Source: a virus. Taken from it: DNA of 22,401 bases. A program made the translations under genes and the position numbers. Positions 12,905 to 21,737 of this stretch are shown in pieces; within the stretch, counting starts at the first letter, position 1; each line of letters opens with the position of its first letter. Location: positions 1 through 22,401 of the IMG/VR virus record IMGVR_UViG_3300025037_000007. The stretch is one strand, 5' to 3'. The notes under the pieces are model-generated. The model was not told the origin of the DNA. It was given only the letters and a program-made list of their open reading frames with translations, and made no database searches.

Positions 12905-15211
12905 ATGAGTAAATTTATGAGTACAGAATTAAAAAGCAGCCTAGATTACGCCCTTGCTTATGCCGAATTGGGGTGGAAAATATTTCCTGCTTGGAATATT
13001 AAAAAAGATGGCAGCTGCGCCTGTGGCTCTGAAAAATGCAGCCCCGGCAAACATCCGATTAGCACATTGGCGCCACGCGGTCAGGATTCATCTACCAGTG
13101 ATAAAGCAGTTATTACTGAATGGTTTACCACATATCCTGAAGCGAATATCGCAGTTTATTTGGCGGGTAGCGGACTGTGCGCAATCGATATAGACCCTCG
13201 TAACGGGGGTGACTACACGATGGAAGAACTGGAAGCCGAACACGGTGAGCTTGTCGCTGACGTGGTCCAGTTGACCGGCGGGGCGGGTGAGCATCGTTTG
13301 TTCTTACGTCCCGATGGTACGTTGCCCGGTAAGCTTGGTAAGGGTGTCGATGTAAAGCTAAACGGTTACATTATCGCAGAACCTAGCAATCATATCTCTG
13401 GCGGTGAATACGTTTGGGAAGCGTCAAGCTGTCCGCTCGATGGTGCGGTAGCGGGACCATTGCCCGATTGGATTCGCTCATTTAGTACCAGTCCGGCAAC
13501 TGACGGCAATAGCGGTATGGCTATCAATTTTGGTATGGATGACGGTCAGTATTATGACGTATTAGAGGCGCTGCCATTTATTGATAACGACGATCGTGAT
13601 ACGTGGTTACGTGTCGGCATGTGCTTATTCACTAGCAATGATAAGCGTGCTTATGGCATGTGGTGCGATTGGTCAGCGGGCAGTGATAAGTATGATCATG
13701 ATGATCAGTACCGAGTATGGCGCTCATTTCGCCATAAAGGACTAGATAGTGTTGATGTTCCGACCATCTTCCATATGGCGCAGGATAGCGGCTGGATTAA
13801 TACAAAGTCAGGTGTTGGCGTGGTTAGCTCGCAAGATATCGATTATGACGCCGAGGATGTGATGATTGAAAAATATAGCAATGCTGAACAGGTGCCTGAT
13901 TATCTAAAAACGATACCCGTCTATAAGCTCAAAGAAGTTACGGATTGGATTGAAGGTAATAGCCGCCAACCGCAGCGCGAAATAACTGTGCTCACAGCAT
14001 TGTCATTGGCTTGCACATTGGCCGGTCGCAATTATGCTTCAGAAGAAAACAACACGAGCTCAATGTATTTCATGCTACTGGCTGAAACGGGCGTCGGTAA
14101 GAACTACGCCAAAACATCGATTCAAACATTCTTGGTTGAGTCGGGTCTTGAGACGCTGCTATCAGGTAGTGGTAACACGTCACCAGGCGCAGTCTATACC
14201 GCGCTATGTAAATCTCCTTGTCATATTCAGGTGACTGATGAAGTGGGCAAGCAGTTGGCTACAGCTCGCAAGGCGGGTAACGGTCAAATGGCTGAAGCAT
14301 TCAGCACGCTAACTGAAGCATATTCTGCTACCACGTCTTATATGATCCCTAAAAACTACAGTCAGCTTGGCGATATCGCTAAGGGTAAAGCGACGGCTGA
14401 GAAAAACATTGTCATTCATTGGCCAGCTATTACTACTTTTGGCATTGGTACGCCCGGTCAAATTTTTGACAACCTAACGACGGGTGAGATTGAGGATGGC
14501 TTCTTGAATAGACAAGTCGTTATCCAAGCATCTGAACCATTGGCAGCGCGACGCCGCATTAAAAAGCAGTCGGTACCGGAACACTTGAAAGAATGGGCCC
14601 AAGACATACGCCATCCACAACCGCAAAGCCGTACTGATTTGACGGGTAATGTTGAAAGCTATGATTTAACGCCGACGCCAAAGATAGTGGCCATTAGTGA
14701 TGAAGCGATGGATTTGTTCGACGACTTACTTGACACATTAGAAGCGCAAGAGAAAGCCGGTGCATTTTTACTGCCCGATTTAACACGGCGCTGGGTTGAA
14801 AACTCCATGCGCTTGGCCACAGCATTGGCCGTGTGCGAAAACTCAGAAAAACCCGTTATTACCGAATTGATTGCTGATTGGTGCATTGCTTACGTGGTTT
14901 TTTATGGCAAACGGTTTATGCGTGCTGCAGCAACCAATGTGGCGGATGGTGATTTCCATAGATTGTATTTGAATGTGCTTGAAATGGTCAGTCGCACCGG
15001 CTCGAAAGGCGCAACGCAAAGAGATTTATCGCGCAATAGTAAGTTGTTCAGATCGACTAAGCCGAACGACCGTGATCAAGTATTTAAAGCGCTACTCATC
15101 GAAAATCAGATTATGCAGGTATCTATTGATCAGTTTTCTGGTCGAGGTCGTAAAAGAGTCTGTTTTATCACGCCAGATAACTTTGATGATGAAAATATGC
15201 AAAATGCTTAA
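12905..15211 (+). CDS. Bifunctional primase-polymerase / helicase
   Basis: A 768-residue replication protein. The N-terminal Prim-Pol domain (about 10-190) has zinc ligands C-A-C-G...C-S-P-G-K-H-P and the catalytic Asp95/Asp97 (AIDIDPRNGG), with GEHRLFLRP carrying the conserved His. A PriCT-2-like linker follows (about 215-300; YDVLEALPFIDNDDRDTWLR). The C-terminal part has Walker A ETGVGKN (394-400), a VTDEVG Walker B-like site, and the DUF3987-type helicase body. It probably both primes and unwinds at the phage origin. Two in-frame ATGs (12905, 12917) are possible and neither has a good ribosome site, unusual for this operon. The candidate origin begins 5 bp after its stop. Confidence 0.9.
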   Translation: MSKFMSTELKSSLDYALAYAELGWKIFPAWNIKKDGSCACGSEKCSPGKHPISTLAPRGQDSSTSDKAVITEWFTTYPEANIAVYLAGSGLCAIDIDPRNGGDYTMEELEAEHGELVADVVQLTGGAGEHRLFLRPDGTLPGKLGKGVDVKLNGYIIAEPSNHISGGEYVWEASSCPLDGAVAGPLPDWIRSFSTSPATDGNSGMAINFGMDDGQYYDVLEALPFIDNDDRDTWLRVGMCLFTSNDKRAYGMWCDWSAGSDKYDHDDQYRVWRSFRHKGLDSVDVPTIFHMAQDSGWINTKSGVGVVSSQDIDYDAEDVMIEKYSNAEQVPDYLKTIPVYKLKEVTDWIEGNSRQPQREITVLTALSLACTLAGRNYASEENNTSSMYFMLLAETGVGKNYAKTSIQTFLVESGLETLLSGSGNTSPGAVYTALCKSPCHIQVTDEVGKQLATARKAGNGQMAEAFSTLTEAYSATTSYMIPKNYSQLGDIAKGKATAEKNIVIHWPAITTFGIGTPGQIFDNLTTGEIEDGFLNRQVVIQASEPLAARRRIKKQSVPEHLKEWAQDIRHPQPQSRTDLTGNVESYDLTPTPKIVAISDEAMDLFDDLLDTLEAQEKAGAFLLPDLTRRWVENSMRLATALAVCENSEKPVITELIADWCIAYVVFYGKRFMRAAATNVADGDFHRLYLNVLEMVSRTGSKGATQRDLSRNSKLFRSTKPNDRDQVFKALLIENQIMQVSIDQFSGRGRKRVCFITPDNFDDENMQNA

Positions 15212-15215
15212 TTTT

Positions 15216-15442
15216 CATTGTTGTCCATTGTTGTCATTGGTTGAATGACGATTATAACGTATATGTAGTAAGGGTTACATCATTGTTGTCATGATTATTA
15301 TAGGGGTATATGTATATATATTTTAAAAAGAAATAGGGGTATATAGCCATTAATCATGACAACAAAGCGGAAAGGTATATGTAGTAAGGATTATAACCGT
15401 CATTTAGGGTATGACAACAATGCGCAAGAATGGACAACAATA
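15216..15442. repeat. Candidate replication origin: dyad of iterons
   Basis: Six copies of the 10-mer CATTGTTGTC: three forward at 15216, 15226 and 15281, three reverse at 15358 (9/10), 15413 and 15433 (9/10). The 15226/15413, 15281/15358 and ATGACG-TTATAA pairs (15245-15258, 15390-15403) all share one axis at 15324, and the 55-bp spacing is equal on both sides. TTGTTGTCATGATTA (15283-15297) is perfectly inverted at 15351-15365. Inside each arm the 15-mer GTATATGTAGTAAGG (15259-15273, 15375-15389) occupies mirrored positions but in direct orientation. The centre (15300-15344) is AT-rich with two ATAGGGGTATAT copies. Location after the primase gene fits a phage ori. Confidence 0.75.
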
Positions 15443-15560
15443 GAGGTTTTACGAGGTTTGAATTAAACGGAGTTAATCCAAGAACCCTTAATATACATGG
15501 GCTACAGACGATAAGTCAAACACTAAAATAATAAATATTACTTAAATAGGAAAAATAAGC
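15443..15560. other. Gap between repeat block and rusA
   Basis: AT-rich noncoding DNA leading to rusA. A 33-codon frame from 15430 crosses it without any ribosome site and is not called. I see no clear promoter or terminator hairpin; the rusA ribosome site AGGA is at 15548-15551. Confidence 0.5.
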
Positions 15561-15959
15561 ATGACCAGACTAACCTTGATAGCAGAATTATCTATCCCAG
15601 CAATACCGCCAAGCGTGAATCATTACCTCAAACAGCGACGTGGTGGCGGTAAAACGCTTACTGACGCATCAATAGAGTTTAAGCGTACTGCTTATCAAGC
15701 AATTGGACGTTACGCACCGCACAAGCCATCTGAGAAGCGTATAGCAGTGGAAGTCACTTACTATCCAGCACGTAAAGGCGATAGCGATATTGATAACCGC
15801 AACAAACTCGTGATGGACGCATTGGTAGAGGCTCAATTCATTGTTGATGATAGTCAGATTGACGAGATATTGATGAAGCGTGGTAAGGAGATCATAACTG
15901 GTGGCCGTACTGATTTGATTGTGTGTGAGATTGACGATAGACGGCAGTTATCAAAATAA
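15561..15959 (+). CDS. rusA: RusA-type Holliday junction resolvase
   Basis: A 132-residue endonuclease that resolves branched DNA made by phage replication and recombination, cutting symmetrically as a dimer. The N-terminus has IPAIPPSVNHY, where RusA proteins have P-x-P-x-x-N, and the active site reads D-S-D-I-D-N-R-N-K (Asp76, Asp78, Lys82) with LVMDAL (Asp86) and IVDDSQI (Asp96/Asp97), the full acidic set. Length is typical. AGGA precedes the ATG. Positioned between primase and the antiterminator as in many lambdoid phages. Confidence 0.93.
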   Translation: MTRLTLIAELSIPAIPPSVNHYLKQRRGGGKTLTDASIEFKRTAYQAIGRYAPHKPSEKRIAVEVTYYPARKGDSDIDNRNKLVMDALVEAQFIVDDSQIDEILMKRGKEIITGGRTDLIVCEIDDRRQLSK

Positions 15960-16012
15960 CAACGTATAGAAAAGTATATCGAAGTTTATAAATGTTTATT
16001 TGGGATTGAATT

Positions 16013-16480
16013 ATGAGCGACGTAATTGATAGAGACGTAAAAGTAAAGTTGGCTGCTTGGGGCGCATGGACGCGCAATGTTGGAGATAAAGGCGGTTGCT
16101 CAAGTCCAGCGCAAGCACTCATTAACTGCGCACCAGTTTGTGACAGTGACCACAAACGATATGCGAGATACGAAGCATTTGAGCATATAAGCGATGAAGA
16201 AGCGTTAGAGGTGGAATCGGCTATGGCAACGCTTAAACGCTATTCAGCGCGATTAGACGTAGCATTAGGGCACATGCTAGCGCATGAGCTTGAGGACGAT
16301 AACTTACTAATCTGTGCGCTGATGTATTACGTGTTAGAAGAATACTTTAGACACGATGAATCAGCCAGCCACATTGCAAGAGAGCTGACCAAGAGATTAG
16401 GTAAGAAAATAACAGACGTAAAAGTTAAGGTAATCATGGAGCGAGGCGCGGGATTTATTGAAGGCGTATTAATCTCTTGA
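16013..16480 (+). CDS. Q-like late antitermination protein
   Basis: A 155-residue protein of the phage Q type related to phage 82 Q (antitermQ family). Recognised by LAAWGAWTRN near the N-terminus, followed by G-x-x-S-S-P, a helical middle with ICALMYYVLEEYF and a helix-turn-helix-like ESASHIARELTKRLGK, and the closing MERGAGFIEGVLIS. Such proteins bind at the late promoter and let RNA polymerase pass terminators. Support from context is strong: a promoter overlaps its last codons and a terminator follows within 100 bp. GGGA is 7 nt before the ATG. Confidence 0.82.
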   Translation: MSDVIDRDVKVKLAAWGAWTRNVGDKGGCSSPAQALINCAPVCDSDHKRYARYEAFEHISDEEALEVESAMATLKRYSARLDVALGHMLAHELEDDNLLICALMYYVLEEYFRHDESASHIARELTKRLGKKITDVKVKVIMERGAGFIEGVLIS

Positions 16481-16506
16481 CACCTCAATGAGCTATGTAG
16501 TAGTAT
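16477..16506 (+). promoter_or_regulatory. Late promoter candidate (pR'-like)
   Basis: Consensus -35 TTGACA (16477-16482) and TAGTAT (16501-16506) with an 18-bp spacer. The -35 overlaps the stop codon of the Q-like gene. Transcription would start near 16513, only about 60 nt before the end of the terminator stem, giving a tiny constitutive transcript until Q acts. Confidence 0.7.
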
Positions 16507-16548
16507 CCCTTTATGCTCCGCATTTTATGTGTTGAGCAAGCATATTTT

Positions 16549-16578
16549 AAGCCCTACTTTAACGAGTGGGGCTTTTTT
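16549..16578 (+). terminator. Intrinsic terminator (tR'-like)
   Basis: A 10-bp stem AAGCCCTACT (16549-16558) with AGTGGGGCTT (16565-16574), one G-U pair, 6-nt loop, then six Ts. Stands between the late promoter and the late genes, where Q-dependent read-through would be needed. Confidence 0.88.
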
Positions 16579-16604
16579 ATTGTCCAAAATTTGGCAGGGA
16601 AGCT

Positions 16605-16763
16605 ATGGACTACGAGCTAACTAACCAACAGCTTTATCATCGATGGGACGATACTGATAACGAGATTGCAAAGCTATACTGGCTGACCAAGCTAAGAGAC
16701 CGCGCTAATTGCAGATATCGTGACGCACAGTATTACGTTGATTTGATTGAAGCTACTAAATAA
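16605..16763 (+). CDS. Hypothetical small protein of late leader
   Basis: A 52-residue protein rich in tyrosine and charged residues (MDYELTNQQLYHRWDDTDNE, then YWLTKLRDRANCRYRDAQYY), likely one or two helices. The ATG at 16605 is chosen because AGGGA is 4 nt upstream; an in-frame extension to 16566 would run through the terminator stem. Flanked on both sides by terminators, so made only if polymerase passes the first. No family recognised. Confidence 0.65.
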   Translation: MDYELTNQQLYHRWDDTDNEIAKLYWLTKLRDRANCRYRDAQYYVDLIEATK

Positions 16764-16770
16764 CCACTTT

Positions 16771-16800
16771 TGCCCGCCTTGAATGGTCCGGGCATTTTTT
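16771..16800 (+). terminator. Second late-leader intrinsic terminator
   Basis: Stem TGCCCG (16771-16776) with CGGGCA (16789-16794), 12-nt loop, followed by six Ts. Lies between the small ORF and the terminase genes, a second barrier for unmodified polymerase. Confidence 0.75.
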
Positions 16801-16823
16801 ATACTCGCTGATTGGAGGTGAGC

Positions 16824-17486
16824 ATGTCAAAAAAGCTCACTAACACGAAGCATCAAATGTTTGTTGATGAGTACATCATTGACTTCAACGCTAAAGAAGC
16901 AGCAATCAGGGCAGGCTATAGTCCAAAGACGGCAGCACAGCAAGGCTATCGATTATTGCAGGATGAGCTCATAGCCGCAGCTATCGATGAGGCTATTGCT
17001 AAGCGCACTAAGCGCATGCATATCACGCAAGACCATGTTTTAGGAATGTGGTGGCAGATTGCCAATGCTGACTATAATGAGCTGTCTAGCGTGCGTCGTG
17101 TTGCTTGTGGTTATTGCTATGGCGATAACATTACGATGGGCGATGACGATGATGCCCGTGAGATTGACCCAAGCCGCGACCCAAATCCCGACTGCGGTAT
17201 TTGTAGAGGTGAAGGTTCGCCCCATGTGCATATCGCAGATACTGAAAAGCTTTCACCAGCCGCTAAACTGTTATACCAGGGCGCTAAAGAAACGAAGTTC
17301 GGTATCGAGGTTATGACCGCCGACAGAATGAAAGCACTTGATAACGTGGCAAGGCATTTGGGTATGTTTAAAGATACGGTCAATCATGTGTCGGAAGATG
17401 GCAGCATGACGCCGACAATCAACAACTTCAACGGTGACGCTCAAGCAGCAAGCCAAGCCTATCAGGATATTATGGGTGGTAAATAA
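16824..17486 (+). CDS. terS: Terminase small subunit
   Basis: A 220-residue small terminase (Terminase_2 family) that recognises phage DNA and recruits the large subunit. N-terminal helix-turn-helix: [20 protein letters not shown], then [18 protein letters not shown] zinc-ribbon insert with CGYC and CGIC (about 93-140) and [12 protein letters not shown] follows, then [22 protein letters not shown] and a low-complexity tail. This insert is known in one branch of the family. ATG at 16824 chosen for GGAGG 5 nt upstream; an upstream TTG is less likely. TAATG overlap with the next gene. Confidence 0.92.
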   Translation: MSKKLTNTKHQMFVDEYIIDFNAKEAAIRAGYSPKTAAQQGYRLLQDELIAAAIDEAIAKRTKRMHITQDHVLGMWWQIANADYNELSSVRRVACGYCYGDNITMGDDDDAREIDPSRDPNPDCGICRGEGSPHVHIADTEKLSPAAKLLYQGAKETKFGIEVMTADRMKALDNVARHLGMFKDTVNHVSEDGSMTPTINNFNGDAQAASQAYQDIMGGK

Positions 17487-19099
17487 TGCCTATCCCTTTT
17501 GCATTCGATTTTAAAAATCCTGATTATGCACAGGTGTTTGAATGGCGCATTGAGCGACTACAGCGCATTAGACAAAACCCTGAATCATTACCGGCATTAA
17601 AAGCGTTTTACAAAGACAATCCAGCACAATTTATTATTGACTGGGGTGTGACTTATGACCCGCGTAACATTGAGCGTGGCTTACCGTCATACATACCGTT
17701 TTTGTTATTCCCTAAGCAAGAAGAGTGGATTCATTGGCTGATGGACGGTTGGAAGTTGCAAAAACCGTCCATTACGGAGAAGACACGGGATATGGGTATG
17801 TCGTGGCTCATGATGGGCTTGTCATGCTCACTAGGGTTGCATAACAACGGTTTATCAGTCGGCGTTGGTAGTCGTAAAGAGGAATACGTTGACCTGATTG
17901 GCAGTCCTAAAGCATTGTTTGAAAAAGGCCGTATGTTTTTAAGTGGATTACCGCCAGAGTTTCGCGGTGGCTGGATTCGTGAAAAGCACAGCCCCTTCAA
18001 AAGAATTATATTGCCCGAAACTGGCAGCGTGATTACTGGTGAAGCGGGTGACGGTATTGGTCGTGGTGATAGGGCGTCCTTGTATTTTGTTGATGAAGCA
18101 GCGTTTTTGGAGCGTCCGCATTTGGTCGATGCTTCACTATCTGCTACTACTAACAGCCGAAATGACATATCTACGCCCAATGGCAGCAATAACTCATTTG
18201 CACTGCGCCGACACAGTGGGCGTATTCGTGTATTTACGTTTCATTGGCGTGATGATCCGCGCAAAGATGATGCCTGGTACAACAAACAGTTGGATGAGCT
18301 TGACGCGGTGACAGTCGCGCAAGAGATTGATATTGACTACTCTGCATCGGTTGAGGGTGTGTTGATACCGTCGGCATGGGTCCAGTCTGCTATCGATGCT
18401 CATAAGAAACTGGGCATTACTATCAGTGGCAGTAAGATTATGGCGCTTGATGTGGCAGATGAAGGCGTTGATAAAAACTCTATCGCTGGTCGTCATGGCG
18501 TATTGCTCAATCACTTAGATACATGGAGTGGTAAAGGTTCAGATATTTTTGCCACGTCTAAAAAGGCAGTTGAGATTACAGCCGACAGTCAATCAGAATA
18601 CTTTTTGTATGATGCTGATGGATTGGGCGCCAGTGTCAAAGGTGATGCTCGGGTGGTTAATGAGCAACGCAAAGACTTACCTGATGTTGATGCTCATCCA
18701 TTTAGAGGTTCAGCCGGTATCTATAAGCCGGAGCGTGAGGATATCTTAGGCAAAAAGAACAGCGATGCTTTTGATAACTTCAAGGCTCAAGCAGGGTGGG
18801 CACTACGCAAGCGCTTCTTAGTAACTCATAGAGCAGTGACCGAGGGTACGGCGTTTCATCCTGACGACATTATCAGTATTGATAGCACGCTCGATGAACT
18901 TGCCAAGCTAACCACTGAACTATCACAGCCAACCTACGCAAAAACCAATGCGGGCAAAATATTAATCAATAAGAAGCCAAAAGGTACACCATCGCCAAAC
19001 CGCTTCGATGCGGTAATGATGGTATTCGCTGACAACATGGTTGAGAAGAAATCCACTAAACGACATAGAGCCACTGCTGGCAAACGGACGTACAGATGA
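17486..19099 (+). CDS. terL: Terminase large subunit, Mu gp28-like
   Basis: A 537-residue packaging motor and nuclease. ATPase: RDMGMSW (101-107) is the modified Walker [11 protein letters not shown] with Asp203/Glu204 the Walker B. Nuclease domain: MALDVADEG with Asp322 opens the RNase H fold, followed by [17 protein letters not shown]-like [10 protein letters not shown] and a distal Asp in NRFDAVMMV. Length and motifs are those of large terminases related to Mu gp28. Starts in the stop of terS and ends overlapping the portal gene by 4 bp, so translation is coupled. No truncation seen. Confidence 0.93.
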   Translation: MPIPFAFDFKNPDYAQVFEWRIERLQRIRQNPESLPALKAFYKDNPAQFIIDWGVTYDPRNIERGLPSYIPFLLFPKQEEWIHWLMDGWKLQKPSITEKTRDMGMSWLMMGLSCSLGLHNNGLSVGVGSRKEEYVDLIGSPKALFEKGRMFLSGLPPEFRGGWIREKHSPFKRIILPETGSVITGEAGDGIGRGDRASLYFVDEAAFLERPHLVDASLSATTNSRNDISTPNGSNNSFALRRHSGRIRVFTFHWRDDPRKDDAWYNKQLDELDAVTVAQEIDIDYSASVEGVLIPSAWVQSAIDAHKKLGITISGSKIMALDVADEGVDKNSIAGRHGVLLNHLDTWSGKGSDIFATSKKAVEITADSQSEYFLYDADGLGASVKGDARVVNEQRKDLPDVDAHPFRGSAGIYKPEREDILGKKNSDAFDNFKAQAGWALRKRFLVTHRAVTEGTAFHPDDIISIDSTLDELAKLTTELSQPTYAKTNAGKILINKKPKGTPSPNRFDAVMMVFADNMVEKKSTKRHRATAGKRTYR

Positions 19100-20604
19100 C
19101 AGACATGACTAAAAAGCCGCGTTACCGTGTCAAAGCTGGCGGCACACTAAGCCAAGAGCAAGCGATTGATTTACGCGGTAAGTTGTTTTATCAACAGCTC
19201 ATACGCCAAGATACTGACGAGATACTTAAGAAAGCCGGTATCAGTCGCTATGCGCTTAAGACGTTACTTACTGACCCCGATATTGACCAAGCAGTGGATA
19301 GACGTACAGAGGAGCTAACAAGCTCGCTTTATACGTTGATGCCGAGTGAAGGCAAGGTTGCTGAGTTTATCTATGAGCAATTAGATTTGCACTTAGAGCC
19401 GATATTGCAGGGCGTGATTGACAGTAAGCTATACGGCTATGATGTCGCTGAGATGGTATGGGGACAAGACGATAAAAAGCGTAATGTCGTCACTAAGCTG
19501 ACAAGCAAGCCGATTGATTGGTTTGAGCCTAAAGCCAATGGTGATTTATTGTGGTATCCAAACGATGGCAGCAAGGCAATTACGGTCAGTGACCAAGTGG
19601 ACTATCAGTATCGCTATCTATTCCAGCAGCACAAGCCGACGTACTTAGAGCCAAAAGGTAAGTCATTATTAAGCCGTATTTACTGGTTGCATTACTTTAA
19701 GACCAACGGCTGGCGTTTTTGGTCTAAGTTTTTGGAACGTTTCGGTTCACCACTATTGATCGGTAAGACTGATGCAACCAGTGATGAGGATGCGCAAAAG
19801 TTTGCGGATGCAGTCCTTTCTGCACACAACTCAGGCGTAGTGACTATTGGTATTGACGAGGATGTCACGCCGGTCACAGGTGGCAGTAATGGTGAAGCGT
19901 TTGTATCGTACAACGATGTGACTAAGCAAGGCATTACGACTTATCTGCTAGGTCAGACCCTAACGAGTGGTACAGACGGCGGCGGTACTTACGGGCAAGG
20001 CAAGATACACCAAGAACAGCAAGAGATTATCTTTAACAGTGACCGCAAGCACGCGCTCAAAGCGGTACAACGGTTTATTGATACTATCTGCTATGCCAAT
20101 GGTTATGACGCGCCTGAGTTTAAGTGGATTGCCAAAAAGGTTATTCCAGTTGACCAGTTAGATGCTGACAAAAAAGCCTATGACATGGGCCTACGTTTTA
20201 ACAAGTCATACTTTGTCGATGAGCTTGGTTATGAAGAACGCCATATCTCACACGTTGAAACGTTTGGGAGTGCGACTACATTACCGATATCAGCCAAGGC
20301 TAATTCATTTGCCAGTCAAAAATGGGTGCCGTTTAAAGCCGCTGCCAGTGATAGCGAGTTTACAGACGAACAAATGGAGCTTGAAGCGGTCGCAGATGAT
20401 GCACTAAATGCGAGCGTACAGCCGTTTGATACTAATGCGGTGCTATCGGCTATAAGTAATACTACGGACGCTGACAGCTTACGTGAGGCACTGTTTAACC
20501 TATGCGGTGAGGGATTGGCTGAGAGTGATTTTACACAGTTGGTTAATACGGCGTTGATGGTTGCTGATGTGCATGGTTTTGCTGATGAAAGTAGCGAGGT
20601 TTGA
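19096..20604 (+). CDS. Portal protein, Mu gp29-like (DUF935)
   Basis: A 502-residue portal protein of the DUF935/Mu gp29 family, forming the ring through which DNA enters the head. Seen: [20 protein letters not shown] (about 56-75), [11 protein letters not shown] (about 114-124), [19 protein letters not shown] (about 211-229), a T-G-G-S-N glycine-rich loop and [20 protein letters not shown] (about 291-310), all hallmarks in order. The C-terminal about 100 residues are acidic and less conserved. ATGA overlap with terL. It is complete. Confidence 0.93.
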   Translation: MTDMTKKPRYRVKAGGTLSQEQAIDLRGKLFYQQLIRQDTDEILKKAGISRYALKTLLTDPDIDQAVDRRTEELTSSLYTLMPSEGKVAEFIYEQLDLHLEPILQGVIDSKLYGYDVAEMVWGQDDKKRNVVTKLTSKPIDWFEPKANGDLLWYPNDGSKAITVSDQVDYQYRYLFQQHKPTYLEPKGKSLLSRIYWLHYFKTNGWRFWSKFLERFGSPLLIGKTDATSDEDAQKFADAVLSAHNSGVVTIGIDEDVTPVTGGSNGEAFVSYNDVTKQGITTYLLGQTLTSGTDGGGTYGQGKIHQEQQEIIFNSDRKHALKAVQRFIDTICYANGYDAPEFKWIAKKVIPVDQLDADKKAYDMGLRFNKSYFVDELGYEERHISHVETFGSATTLPISAKANSFASQKWVPFKAAASDSEFTDEQMELEAVADDALNASVQPFDTNAVLSAISNTTDADSLREALFNLCGEGLAESDFTQLVNTALMVADVHGFADESSEV

Positions 20605-20606
20605 TT

Positions 20607-20807
20607 ATGGATACATGGTTAGAGCTGGACAAATCAAAGCCTGCTAAAAATGGCAGGTACTTAATTATGGGTCGTTATTTTAAGCAGATAGAAATTGCTC
20701 GTTTTAATAATGGCGATTGGTACTCGACAGAAAACAATAACGGTCAAACTATCAATAGTGTTATTACCCATTGGCAACCACTGCCTGAAAAACCTAACGA
20801 GGTTTAA
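20607..20807 (+). CDS. DUF551-like small protein in head operon
   Basis: A 66-residue protein with the small-protein DUF551-like plan: WLELDKSKPAKNGRYLIMGR, strands IEIARFNNGDWYS, and SVITHWQPLPEKP, where DUF551 ends V-T-H-W-M-P-L-P-E-P-P. ATG at 20607 is preceded by GAGG at 7 nt and starts 2 nt after the portal stop. The family is usual in early operons (another copy is at 748-1242), so its presence between portal and MuF genes is unusual. Function unknown. Confidence 0.75.
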   Translation: MDTWLELDKSKPAKNGRYLIMGRYFKQIEIARFNNGDWYSTENNNGQTINSVITHWQPLPEKPNEV

Positions 20808-20810
20808 ACC

Positions 20811-21608
20811 ATGGCAACGACAACAGCAGGATTTGACGTACAGTTTATCGAGGCCATTGCTTACGCTTTAAATCGTAACGTGGTTTTGCCTGATAATTAC
20901 TATAACGTCATGACACCTATTCAGCGTCAACAAGCGGTATCTATCGCAGGGCTTGCACAGACTGAGCAGATTAAGCACGTCATGGGCTTGGTCAACGAGC
21001 AATTAGTTGATGGCGGTACGTTTGCAGACTTTCAAAAGGCGGTAAAGGCGGGCGATATTGATATCAACCTGCCAAAGCATCGGCTGGATAATATTTTTAG
21101 AACCAATATCCAAGGCGCTTATGGTCGAGGTCGTTGGTATCAGCAGCAACAGAATAAAGATGAACGACCTTATTTGATACGTGATGGCATCAATGATATT
21201 AGACAGCGTGATTCTCATAGAAAAATGGACGGCGTTGTAAGGCATATCGACGATCCATTTTGGGATGAATTTTATCCGCCAGACGGTTTTCGTTGTCGCT
21301 GTATAGCGCGCTCACTTACCAAGTCGCAAGCTGAATCAAAAGGTATAACGACTGACGAGGATTTACCGAACATCCCCAATACTGAGGGATTTGGCGGTAA
21401 TCCATCGCAGTACAATAACCGTATGACAGCACTGGTTAATAACAAAATAGCGGAGCTTGCTATCACTTACTACAAGCAGTCAGGTGCGATACTAGCAGCT
21501 AGACAGCGTATTGAGGCGGCTATCACTGTGATGTTGGCACAGCCGATACCTGAGCTTGCGACATTGATTGATGAGGCTAAGGAATTGATTGAGGAGCAAG
21601 GCGAATGA
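20811..21608 (+). CDS. MuF-like head morphogenesis protein
   Basis: A 265-residue protein of the Mu gpF (gp30) family, a minor head component that binds the portal and is injected or helps assembly. Signature: LDNIFRTNIQGAYGRGRWYQ (about 91-110), IRQRDSHRKMDGVV (about 129-142), and DPFWDEFYPPDGFRCRC (about 148-164), the conserved H...DG...C-R-C core. It stops after the core at about the normal length, with no added C-terminal toxin or enzyme domain as some MuF proteins have. GAGG is 8 nt before the ATG. Confidence 0.92.
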   Translation: MATTTAGFDVQFIEAIAYALNRNVVLPDNYYNVMTPIQRQQAVSIAGLAQTEQIKHVMGLVNEQLVDGGTFADFQKAVKAGDIDINLPKHRLDNIFRTNIQGAYGRGRWYQQQQNKDERPYLIRDGINDIRQRDSHRKMDGVVRHIDDPFWDEFYPPDGFRCRCIARSLTKSQAESKGITTDEDLPNIPNTEGFGGNPSQYNNRMTALVNNKIAELAITYYKQSGAILAARQRIEAAITVMLAQPIPELATLIDEAKELIEEQGE

Positions 21609-21700
21609 ATAAGCGCAAACGAATACTCAGAGCCATTGTGCTGCTGATAGATATAGCCGTCGTCACTTACTCAAAGCGACGTAAAAAAGACAATCAATAA
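21605..21700 (+). CDS. Tiny basic membrane-like ORF
   Basis: A 31-residue frame starting in the stop of the MuF gene (ATGA) with AAGG nearby: MNKRKRILRAIVLLIDIAVV, then TYSKRRKKDNQ. One short hydrophobic stretch lies between strongly basic ends. The coupling and clean end just before a terminator hairpin favour a real peptide, but it is short enough to be chance. No family known. Confidence 0.45.
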   Translation: MNKRKRILRAIVLLIDIAVVTYSKRRKKDNQ

Positions 21701-21724
21701 GCCGCCTTAATTGAGCGGCTTTTT
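21699..21724 (+). terminator. Intrinsic terminator inside head operon
   Basis: Stem AAGCCGC (21699-21705) with GCGGCTT (21715-21721), 9-nt loop, then five Ts. It interrupts the head operon between MuF and the protease, so it may lower downstream expression or be read through by Q-modified polymerase. Confidence 0.75.
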
Positions 21725-21737
21725 AATGGGTGATGAT

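Noticed and set aside
15254-15270. CI operator inside the candidate origin (GTAGTA in the 15-mer)
   Set aside because: Again only a half-site; no opposed TACTAC at the right distance.
15216-15442. CRISPR array or transposon ends at the repeat block
   Set aside because: Repeats are 10-15 bp, in both orientations about one axis, with no regular unique spacers and no transposase or target duplication.
15430-15531. 33-codon ORF beginning MDNNRGFTRF after the repeat block
   Set aside because: Its start lies inside a reverse repeat copy, has no ribosome site, and this length is expected by chance.
16489-16505. CI operator at the late promoter, because GTAGTAGTA occurs there
   Set aside because: Only one half-site is present; the other half-site position matches poorly.
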